Shown: in pieces, positions 26,083 to 35,100 of the stretch
Layout: each line of letters begins with the position of its first letter
How positions within the stretch are numbered: position 1 is the first letter of the stretch
Source of the DNA: Microlunatus speluncae
Lineage (GTDB): Bacteria; Actinomycetota; Actinomycetes; Propionibacteriales; Propionibacteriaceae
DNA length: 64,000 nucleotides
Assembly: GCF_009299835.1 (NCBI RefSeq)
Contig: NZ_VKCZ01000019.1
Span: 558,001 to 622,000 of the forward strand
Direction: 5' to 3'
Notes under the pieces: model-generated
Database searches by the model: none
Seen by the model: the letters and a program-made list of their open reading frames with translations, nothing else
Told to the model about the DNA's origin: nothing
Translations under genes and position numbers: made by a program

Positions 26083-27100
26083 ACATTCTTTCGGGTCCAT
26101 GGAGAGGCCCGGGACCAGCACGCGGTCGTCATGACGCTGACTAAGTCTTGGGACTCGTTACCTTCTGATGGCTCCCGGATTGCAGGGACCTCAGGCGCCG
26201 GGCTGGGCATAGACCTACCGCGCCGGGTGTTGATGGCCCGGACGGCGATCGCATCCGACCAGCCGACAACAGATTCGCGTTATGCGAAGGACAGAGGGCA
26301 GTAACGCCATTATGAAGACCGGCCGGTCGTGAGTCTTGCACTCAAGGCCCACCAAGGATGGTAGCGGACCAAAGTGCACCGGCATACGGGGCCCTTCTTG
26401 CTTGCTGAACGAAACGCCGCGTCGTTCCAAGTGTATGGCCGCCGCCGTCGACCCAGTCGAGGTGCCAGGAGCATCTGCTTCGCCGAGTCGTCAGCTCATA
26501 GCCTTATCTCGGACCGCAACCGGGTCGTGCCCGCCAATCCTGGATGACCCGTTGCGCTCGACGCACGGCTCCATGGCATCGCGTCCTGGCACAGAGGCCT
26601 GGGAAGGCCGACGAAGGCTCCGCGCCGCCATGCACCCAGCCACCCATTTACCCTCGCCCGGCCCGGTAGCCCGGTGACCCGTCGCACCAGGTTGTGCCAG
26701 CCGCCCACACCTGTCTCGGGCCGAACGCGACGGTATCTGCCAGCCGCCAAATGAACCACCTCGAGCCATGGCTGCACTACTCACGCAGATGGACGAGGGT
26801 ACTGAGCGTGCCGCGACGCGTGAACCTACCCTAAGCAGTCGGCCGGCCTCCAGTGAACGGTCTGACTGTAGGTAGGTCTCTCCGCTGCGCTATATGAAGC
26901 CAGAATGGCAGCCATTCGGGAATGGCCAGCCTTCGCTAGGTGACAGCCCTGTAGACTGTCCAGGACGGGGGCCAAACAGGTCCATAGCGGAGGGATCCCT
27001 GTTCTACAGTTATGCAATCACTTGAGGATGTGGCCGTGCAACTGCCACCGACGTGCAAGTTCAGCTTCGATAGTCCATCAACAGTTCCTAGGATGATTCC
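26083..27100. other. 1-kb intergenic stretch, no gene recognised
   Basis: Frames open on both strands (for example 26336-26677 plus, 26491-26784 minus) encode Pro/Arg/Ser-rich sequence with no motif, no ribosome site and no agreement between frames. A short perfect palindrome GAATGGCAGCCATTC lies at 26903-26917. Possibly scarred remnants from assembly of the island. Confidence 0.5.
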
Positions 27101-28423
27101 GTGAACTCTCGTGAAACCGTAGGGCCATTGACATTTGGTCAGAAGTGGCTGGTCGAAGCGGTTCGACAGAGCGTTGTGTCCGGAGGGCTCAATCTTGTTT
27201 CGGCAGTGGACTTGCCTTCGGGGACGAAGGTTGCACAAGTTCTTGATGTTTTCGAGGATCTTGCGGCACGGCACGCTGCTCTCCGGACCACCTTTCTGTT
27301 CAACGGCCAGGATGTCCCATGTGCCCAGATAGTGTGGCCTGATATCAATGTGCCGTGCATTGTGAGTGATCAATCGGTCGAATCCCTGCCAAGGAGCCGA
27401 GACTCTGCAATTCAAGCGCTTGTCACGACCGGATTCGAGTTGGCCCGCAGTGTCGGGTGGCGAGCGCAGATCCTTGCGGTAGCCAGTGTAGCCAAGACCG
27501 TGGTGCTTTCGGTGCATCACCTGGTAGCCGACTGTGTGGCACTGGCAACCCTCCGTCGGGAACTCCTGATCATGCTTGATAGGCGGCACGCTTCGCTCAG
27601 CCCGACTGAGAGCCCAATCGAATTGGCCACGTCCCAAGCTTCGGGTGAGGTAGTCGAGGCCTCGATAGCGGCAGAGTTCGATTGGACGGGCCTGCTTTCG
27701 CGACCAGAGCTGCTGCCGAAGCCTATTCGCCCCCCAAGCGGAAGTGCTCGCCGAGTTGTGAGGATCGACTTCGGTGAGCTCAGTGCATCTCTACATGAGA
27801 TCGCCCGGGATCGGGGATTCTTTACGTCTGCCACTCTCGTTGCCATGGCGGCGCTATGCTGGACTCAGTTCCACCGGCGGCCGCGCGTTGCCGCCACCCT
27901 TCTGTGTACAGGGCGCCCGACCGAGCGACTGGACCGATGCCTAAGTTCACATGTGCAGCCAGTGCCATTATCGCTGGAGGCTGACGAGGGTCTTTTCGTA
28001 GATTTCATAGAGAAAGTCCAGGAGGCGATGTTCGAAGCGAACTTTTCTAGCAGCTACGACGTGACATTGATCGAGAAGCAGCTCGGCGGGGATCGTCTTA
28101 ACGACGTCCTCGACTTTTGGATCAACGTTATGCCGGAGGCCGAGAGCGATCACGAGACGCCACAAACCTGCACCCTTCCCGCCTCGACGACCTTCGGATG
28201 GGACGAAAGCGTTTCCCCACTGTGGCCGGGCTTCTATTGCCAGATCACGATCGGTCGACATGTGAGTGTCCGGCTGGCTTTAGACCCGGCACAGGTGACC
28301 TTTGTCCAAGCCGAGAAGCTTGCGTGGGCGTGGCACGAGGTCTGCTGCGAGGTCGTGACAAGGCCTGATTGCAGCGTCAGCGATATTGCGGCGCTCTACC
28401 TCGGTTCGGCGACACTTCCATGA
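27101..28423 (+). CDS. Stand-alone NRPS condensation-domain protein
   Basis: A 440-residue protein that is one condensation domain and nothing else. The catalytic motif is HHLVADC (His139-His140...Asp144), close to HHxxxDG with Cys in place of Gly. N-terminal LTFGQKWLVEAVRQS and RHAALRTTFLF correspond to the C1/C2 motifs. Free C domains act in trans, joining carrier-bound acyl or aminoacyl units or releasing a chain onto an amine. Since the last C domain of the PKS protein lacks a partner A-T, this enzyme probably handles either the first or final coupling. The GTG start at 27101 has TAGGATG eight bases before. It is the first plus-strand assembly-line gene. Confidence 0.85.
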   Translation: MNSRETVGPLTFGQKWLVEAVRQSVVSGGLNLVSAVDLPSGTKVAQVLDVFEDLAARHAALRTTFLFNGQDVPCAQIVWPDINVPCIVSDQSVESLPRSRDSAIQALVTTGFELARSVGWRAQILAVASVAKTVVLSVHHLVADCVALATLRRELLIMLDRRHASLSPTESPIELATSQASGEVVEASIAAEFDWTGLLSRPELLPKPIRPPSGSARRVVRIDFGELSASLHEIARDRGFFTSATLVAMAALCWTQFHRRPRVAATLLCTGRPTERLDRCLSSHVQPVPLSLEADEGLFVDFIEKVQEAMFEANFSSSYDVTLIEKQLGGDRLNDVLDFWINVMPEAESDHETPQTCTLPASTTFGWDESVSPLWPGFYCQITIGRHVSVRLALDPAQVTFVQAEKLAWAWHEVCCEVVTRPDCSVSDIAALYLGSATLP

Positions 28424-29014
28424 GCCGGCACTACGCCCGGCTGCCACCGGACACGGGCACGAGACGCGGGTCTGTGGCGGGGAGCTTCGCCTTACCCCAA
28501 CGTTCACAATTCCTATGCGCCCCAAGACCTAGCGTTCGCATACGTAGAGTGTTACTGCAATGGGCCGCAGATCAGGCCGAGTGTCAACGTACCGGATTTC
28601 AATGACCAAGGAGGCGCCGGCGTGGAATTAATGCGATGTCCGGGCAGTCGGCGTTGCCCCGTCAACGTGGAGGCACTGCAAGCTGAGGGCTATCGGCCAC
28701 GACGCCTCGCGCTCTTCGCTGGAATCTGGTCATCGGGTGTGGTGCTAGCACGCTTGCCCGACACCCAATTCGTCTCGTCCCTCAATGTACTCACCGGGCT
28801 CGGAAGGCATGTTGGACACGTGTCGGAATTAATGAACCCGCGAATTCGCTCATTGCCCTCGTTGCGCTCGCGCAGCCACCGACCGACCTGCACATCAGTG
28901 AGGTCGGTTTGGCCTGGGCGGCGCCTCGAAGCTGGGCGGCATCGTCTGACTCAGGTCCAGTCATCAATGAGGTTGCCGGGACTTGCTTCGACTGACTGAG
29001 GAGTGGACCCCTGT
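28424..29014. other. Intergenic stretch, no gene recognised
   Basis: About 590 bp between the free C domain and the MbtH-A-T gene. A 125-codon plus-strand frame (28622-28999) has no recognisable motif and no good ribosome site. GAGGAG at 28998-29003 probably serves the next gene. Confidence 0.45.
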
Positions 29015-31117
29015 ATGAGCACTAAATCACTGAATCCGTTCGACGACGCCGACCGGCTCCACCAAGTGATCCTGAATTCCGCCGGCGACTATTCTACCTG
29101 GCCTGAACCGCATCCGGTCCCAACCGGCTGGATTACGGTTCTTCCCGCTACCACCCGTGACGCGGCACTTGCCTACGTCGACAGGTCTGCCTCTGACACG
29201 ACTGTACAACCGCACGCACGAAGCAGTCCCCTAATGAAAGGCGGGAACGGTAGCGGTCGGCACATTCCGGACAGAGGTTCTGGGTGCAACCGAGGTCCTT
29301 TGCCGACTTCCCGCGCCCTTTGCGGTCCGGTCACCGCGCGAACGGACCACCTCGCGCTGGTCCACCAACTGTTTGAGCTACATGCAAACCGTGGACCTGC
29401 CGGAATCGCGGTTGTTGCCGACAGGCAGCAGCTCAGCTATGGGGAACTTAATCGCGCTGCAAATCAGCTAGCAAGGCTGCTACTGCATCACGGTGTGCGC
29501 CCCGAGACGCGTGTGGCGCTTGCCATTCCCCGCAGCGTTGAACTGCTCATCGCAGTGCTGGCTGTGATGAAGGCTGGCGGCGCGTACGTTCCAGTCGACC
29601 TTGACCATCCCGTCAAACGCATTGCCGACCAGCTGATCGACTCCGAGCCCGCCCTGGTTCTCAGTCGATCGGATCTGGACCCGCGCCTTTGCGGTCTTGG
29701 CTCCTCTGGCTCGAATCTCTTCGTCGACGACCGGAGCGTTGCCGATGCCGTTGCAGCAATGTCAGCCCACGACCTCATCGACACCGAGCGTAACGCGCCT
29801 CTTCGCCCGTCACACGCGGTCTACCTGATCTACACGTCCGGATCGACCGGGCGACCGAAGGCGGTCGTTCTCGAACATCACAGTGTGGTGAACTATCTCA
29901 CTCGATGCGTCGCTGCCTACCCTGGACTAGCATCGAGCTCATTGTGGCACTCGCCCCTCGCTTTTGATGCCACCGTGACAACTCTGCTTGGCACTCTTAG
30001 CGCGGGCGGAACCCTTCATATCCGTGATCTAGTCCCCATCGACGGTCCTGTCTCCGCACCGGATTCGGACCGGCCGACGCGTGTTGACTTCATCAAGGTG
30101 ACGCCAAGCCATCTGTCTCTTCTTGCCGATCTACCCATTGGCCACTGGCCGGCTCGTGAACTCATGACCGGAGGCGAACCTCTACACGCTGATGCGCTGC
30201 CCGCGCAGTTCCACGCCGCCCGCGTGAGACTGATCAACCATTACGGCCCCACCGAACTCACAGTCGGATGTGCTGACTTTACGGTGGCCCCGGATGGGCA
30301 TCTACCGTCCGGGCCGGTTCCAATCGGTCGACCGATGTCCAACCTCACCATGCACGTCCTAGACGGAACTTTGAGCCACGTCGCACCAGGCCAGGAAGGA
30401 GAGCTGTATGTAGCAGGCCCCCAGGTCGCTCGGGGCTACTGGCGACGCCCAGGACTAACAGCCTCTCGATTTGTAGCCAACCCGTTCTCAACTGGTACAC
30501 GCATGTACCGTACTGGTGACATGGTAGTCGTAGACCAGCGTGGCAACCTCATCTACAAGCGTCGCGCAGACGACCAGGTGAAGATTAGAGGGATCCGAGT
30601 TGAGCCGGCGGAGGTCGAGGCTGCCCTGTTAAAGTGTGCGGGTGTGAAGGCTGCCGCAGTGACCATTGCCGATACTAAGCGAAGCGTCGACTCCGTTCTC
30701 TGTGCTTATGTCGTTGTTTACCCCGGAACAGACGCGTCGTCAATTAGAGACTTCCTTACCGCGCAACTGCCTACGTATATGATTCCATCGACGATCGAGT
30801 TGTTAAGTACGCTGCCGATTTCGACAAATGGCAAACTCGACCGGGCGATACTCCGGCGACGGGAACGAGGGCCGATCGCAGTCGCCAATGAACATGTACT
30901 ACCACAGACCGCCGAAGCCAAAATGTGTGCCATCTTTGAGGATCTCTTGGGTGTCTCGAATGTCTCCGCTGACGACAACTTTTTCGACCTCGGTGGACAA
31001 TCGCTCCTCGCGATGCGCCTTGTCGCTAGGCTGCGGTCCGCGTTCAACCTACATGTCACCCTACGTCAAGTGCTGGGTAATCCCACCCCGAAAGGGATCG
31101 CGAGCCTCGTCCTCTAG
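29015..31117 (+). CDS. MbtH-A-T fusion: amino-acid-activating enzyme, aspartate-like pocket
   Basis: A 700-residue protein with an N-terminal MbtH-like domain (residues 1-60: NPFDDADR, YSTWPEPHPVPTGW), an adenylation domain (about 105-620; A3 YTSGSTGRPK, A7 YRTGD, A10 NGKLD) and a carrier domain with Ser663 in LGGQSLL. The same order occurs in NikP1 and, without the carrier, in SlgN1. Hand alignment to GrsA gives the pocket code D-A-T-K-M-G-H-V-G-K, matching the classical Asp code DLTKVGHIGK at 7 of 10 positions, including the diagnostic Lys and His. It likely loads Asp or a derivative onto its own carrier; the SyrP-like oxygenase at 49769 is a candidate modifier. The start ATG 29015 is preceded by GAGGAG. 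Confidence 0.88.
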   Translation: MSTKSLNPFDDADRLHQVILNSAGDYSTWPEPHPVPTGWITVLPATTRDAALAYVDRSASDTTVQPHARSSPLMKGGNGSGRHIPDRGSGCNRGPLPTSRALCGPVTARTDHLALVHQLFELHANRGPAGIAVVADRQQLSYGELNRAANQLARLLLHHGVRPETRVALAIPRSVELLIAVLAVMKAGGAYVPVDLDHPVKRIADQLIDSEPALVLSRSDLDPRLCGLGSSGSNLFVDDRSVADAVAAMSAHDLIDTERNAPLRPSHAVYLIYTSGSTGRPKAVVLEHHSVVNYLTRCVAAYPGLASSSLWHSPLAFDATVTTLLGTLSAGGTLHIRDLVPIDGPVSAPDSDRPTRVDFIKVTPSHLSLLADLPIGHWPARELMTGGEPLHADALPAQFHAARVRLINHYGPTELTVGCADFTVAPDGHLPSGPVPIGRPMSNLTMHVLDGTLSHVAPGQEGELYVAGPQVARGYWRRPGLTASRFVANPFSTGTRMYRTGDMVVVDQRGNLIYKRRADDQVKIRGIRVEPAEVEAALLKCAGVKAAAVTIADTKRSVDSVLCAYVVVYPGTDASSIRDFLTAQLPTYMIPSTIELLSTLPISTNGKLDRAILRRRERGPIAVANEHVLPQTAEAKMCAIFEDLLGVSNVSADDNFFDLGGQSLLAMRLVARLRSAFNLHVTLRQVLGNPTPKGIASLVL

Positions 31118-31221
31118 ATCGCGGATCTGGCTTAGTTGAAACGAATGAGGCGTTTGCGTTGAATTTCACGTATGCGGCGGATAGCCTGCAATTCTGCGAT
31201 TCTGCCCGGTATTCGCGATCA

Positions 31222-31470
31222 TTACAGCATGCGAGAATCGTCAGCGAGTGCTGCCTGGGCGGCTACGGTAGGATGCGAGAAGAAGTCCCGAACCCGGAGA
31301 TCCACCTTCAACTGCTCCCGCAACCGTGCTACGGTCCTCATCACTAACAGTGAGTGGCCGCCTAGTTCGAAGAAATCATCGTCCAAACCAACTCCCTCGA
31401 TTCCCAGCACTTCTTCCCAAACGGCCGCCACTATCACCTCCGTCGCCGTCCGCGGTCTCAACGTCACCAC
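31222..31470 (-). CDS. Free-standing peptidyl carrier protein on the opposite strand
   Basis: An 82-residue carrier protein. DDDFFELGGHSLLVMRTVAR is the complete phosphopantetheine attachment region. The sequence parallels the carrier domains of the large NRPS (RPRTATEVIVAAVWEEVLGI versus VPRTATESVVAGVWAEVLGI). A GTG start at 31470 follows AGGGAG by five bases. It runs antisense between two plus-strand NRPS genes. It could accept the amino acid or chain needed by the orphan C domains, or be the surviving end of a deleted module; the good ribosome site and intact Ser favour function. Confidence 0.7.
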   Translation of the reverse strand: MVTLRPRTATEVIVAAVWEEVLGIEGVGLDDDFFELGGHSLLVMRTVARLREQLKVDLRVRDFFSHPTVAAQAALADDSRML

Positions 31471-32122
31471 CTACTCCCTGTGTGCAGCGTCGAACTCGCC
31501 GCCGCTCACCCGTTACGTCGATCGGTTCGCTCGCAGATATAATGATGTTACTGCGACCTTCTCATCATCCGTCCGGACGTGGAACGCCCGCGACGATCAG
31601 CCTCAGGGTAGTAGCCCCAAGCTGAACTCTCAACCAGCTACTGAGATCTCAACCGCTAAATCTCCACGCAGGGTCATACTGCCACATCGCTCCACAAGGC
31701 ATGCCTGGCGAGCCCCGGATGTGATCTTCGCATGCTGGGATCTGGGACAGAATCCCTTGGTTTGAAGTCCTTGCCCTGGCGGATGCCAGCGGCATCTGGC
31801 ATCGACATGTCGAGCCGGCACGCATCTGCGGCTCCTCGGATTCGGGATTGCGTTTGGATGACAGCGAGCCCCGCGTGGGCCCTCGTGGCACCTGGACTGG
31901 CCGACCGTGCCGTGTCAGCCTCGCTGCCCACACGAACCCCTCGTTGCCCGGCGGTCTCGTACTCCAAGACAATGTCCCTTGCACGGTCGCAGTCGCACTC
32001 GCTCGGCTGATCATCTAGAGGTCGACTGGGGCTCGCGCGTGACGCGATCGAGACGTTGATCGCTATACTTGCGGTTCCTAATACCTTGCCACGGAGGGGA
32101 ACTCTGAGGCCCAAGGAATGTC
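31471..32122. other. Intergenic stretch ahead of the large NRPS gene
   Basis: About 650 bp with no recognisable gene. A TATACT at 32064-32069 with GTGACG 19 bp upstream is a weak promoter candidate. GGAGGGG at 32093-32099 and AAGGA at 32113-32117 are possible ribosome sites. A 30-codon frame from ATG 32118 overlaps the NRPS start out of frame. Confidence 0.4.
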
Positions 32123-35100
32123 TTGTGCGCTGTGCAGTTGGCCACGGTTGACATGCCAACGAAACTGGGGGTGGAAGTGGCGAAAGAGCGTGAGTACGGC
32201 GAATCCTTGATCCACGAGCTGGTACTCGCTCGATGTCGTGAGGCGCCGAACCGCGTCGCTGTGGTCTGTGGGGGCCGATCGCTGACCTACGGTCAGCTCG
32301 ACGACTGGTCGGCGTCGATCGCTGCAGATCTAGCAGATGAAGGGGCTTTCGCTGGGGAAGTTGTCGGTGTTGCTATTAATCGTGATCTGGGAATGATTGC
32401 AGGAATACTGGGAGTGTTGCGCGCCGGATGTGCCTACGCGCCAATTGATCCGCTTTATCCAGCAGATCGAATTTCGCATGTTATAAAAAGTACTGGTGCT
32501 CGTCTGCTCTTAGCATCCGATGGTGCTCAATATTCTTTCGATAGTTGCCGTATCGTTAGAGTGGAACGTGATTTTGATTCGACGATTCGGCGCCCGCACA
32601 GGTCGCGGAGCGGGATGTCTGAAGGCGACGCAGCATACGTAATGTTCACTTCCGGATCGACTGGCGTCCCTAAGGGCGTCGTATGCGTTCACGGCGCGGT
32701 TGTGTCGTACTTGATCACCCTAATTGACGCTATTGGCCTCGCGACCGGCGACCGTGTGCTCGCGGTCACGTCATCAGTACACGATCCATCGGTGCGCGAC
32801 ATTTTTGGAACGCTCCTGTCCGGCGCCACGCTCATACTCGCGACGGGCAATGAAATTGCTGATCCGGAGGCCTTAGTCGGCTTAATGGAACGTGAACGAC
32901 CGACGGCATGCCTGAGCATAATCCCGCGCCTACTGGATGCTCTACTCGAGGTTGTCGAACTTCGGCCGAGAATCGACTGGTCGATTGAGCGTGTCCTAAC
33001 TTGTGGTGAGCGGCTATATGCTCGCACGGCTGATCGTGCTCGCAAACTATTCGCCGCGGAGGTATGGAATCAGTACGGGCCAACTGAAGTCACGATGGTT
33101 GCGACCTTCCATCGGATTGGGTTGGGGGATGCTGCGGGTGGTTGGGTGCCGATTGGTCGGCCAGTTCCGGGTGTGGTTGTTCGGGTTGTTGATCGGTGGG
33201 GTGAGGTTGTGCCGGTCGGTGTTGTGGGTGAGTTGGTGGTTGGTGGTTCGGGGGTAGCGAGGGGGTATGTCGGGCAGCCGGGTTTGACGGCTGAGCGATT
33301 TGTGCCTGATCGGTGGGGCAGCGGTGGCGGCCGTTTATATCGGACCGGAGATCTGGGTCGGCTGCGTGCTGATGGGGTGTTGGAGTTCGTGGGGCGGGTA
33401 GACGATCAGGTGAAGGTGCGGGGATACCGGGTCGAGCCTGGTGAGGTGGTGGCAGTGGTGCGGCGGCACCCGCTGGTGGTGGATGCTGCGGTGGTGCCGT
33501 GGGGTGATGGTGCGGCCCGGCATTTGGTGGCTTATGTGGTGGGTTCGGTGGAGGTGGCGAGTCTGCGGGAGTTCGTGCGGGGGGTGCTGCCGGAGTTCAT
33601 GGTGCCGTCGAAGGTGGTGGTGCTGGAGTCGTTGCCGTTGTCGTCGAATGGCAAGGTGGATCGGCGAGCTTTGCCGGATCCAGGTATGGAGCGTCCTCTG
33701 TCGGGAGCGGTTGTGGTGCCGAGGACGGCGACGGAGTCGGTGGTGGCCGGCGTGTGGGCAGAAGTGCTGGGTATCGAGGAAGTTGGTGTGGACGACGATT
33801 TCTTCGATCTTGGCGGTCACTCATTGTTGGTGATGGCGGTCGTGGCGCGGTTGCGGGAGCGGTTAGGGGTGGACGTTCGGGTTCAGGACGTGTTCTCGTA
33901 TCCGACGATAGCCGGGTTGGCGGCATTAGCCGATGAAGCTCGTGCGGTGGTAGATGCCCCGTTGGCGGTGGCGGATCGTGATGGTCCGCTGCCGGCGTCG
34001 TTCGCGCAGCAGCGGTTGTGGTTCTTGGATCAGATGGTGCCAAAGTCGGCGGCCTACAACATGGTGGACGCCTACCGGATTCGGGGTGGGCTGGACGTGG
34101 CCGCGTTGGAGCGAGCCTTGGCTGCGTTGGTGGATCGGCATGAGTCGTTGCGGACGACGTTCGCTTCTCGAGACGGGGTTCCGGTGCAGGTAGTGGGAGC
34201 TGCTGGTGGGGTGCGTTTGACGGTTGAAGAGGTCGTCGGCGGTGGGGCGGGCGAGGTGATGGAGCGGGCTCGTTTGCGGGTCGACGAGGAGGCGGCTCGT
34301 CCGTTCGACCTGGGTTCCGGACCGTTGTTGCGTGCGGTGTTGCTGCGGTTGGGCGCGGACGATTGTGTGCTGGTGCTGATCATGCATCATGTGGTGTCTG
34401 ACGGGTGGTCGATGGGAGTGGTGGCTACCGAGTTGGGTGCCTTATACGATGCAGCGGTGTCGGGGGAGGATGCCGGGTTGCCGACATTGGCCGTTCAGTA
34501 CGCGGACGTGGCAGTGTGGCAGCGACAGCAGATGCAAGGCCGGCTGTTGGAAGAGCAACTGACGTTCTGGCGGGGGGCACTGGCCGATCTGCCGGCATTG
34601 GAGTTGCCCACTGACCGGCCTCGGCCCGCCGTGCAGTCCTTCAGTGGAGCGCGGGTGGAGTTGGTGTTGGACCCTGATACCGCGGCTGGGTTGCGACGGA
34701 TGTGCCGAGCTGAGGGTGTCACGCTGTTCATGGCACTGCTCGCCGCTTTCCAAATGTTGTTGGCCCGTTACACCTCGACGACCGACGTGCCGGTCGGGTT
34801 CGCCGCGGCGAACCGGTCACACAGCGGCATGGAGCGACTGGTTGGGTTCTTTGTGAACACGCTAATCGTCCGCACCCGATTGGATGGCGACCCGTCGTTC
34901 ACCGATGCGCTCGCCCGAGTGCGGGAAGTCACGCTGGCGGCGTTGCATCACCAGGACTTGCCGTTTGAACGTTTGGTCGAGGAGATGGCGCCGGCGCGCG
35001 ACTTGAGTCGCAATCCACTGTTCCAGGTGCTGTTTCAGGTGATGAACGCGCCCAACGAGCTAGCTGCCCCCACCTTCACCGGTCTCGAGGTCGAGGATCT

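Noticed and set aside
26336..26784. Overlapping open frames on both strands as genes
   Set aside because: No motif, no ribosome site, Pro/Arg/Ser-biased in both directions; treated as non-coding.
32118..32210. 30-codon frame from ATG 32118 as a leader peptide of the NRPS gene
   Set aside because: Overlaps the NRPS start out of frame, no separate ribosome site at good distance, Trp/Arg/Cys-rich shadow-like sequence.
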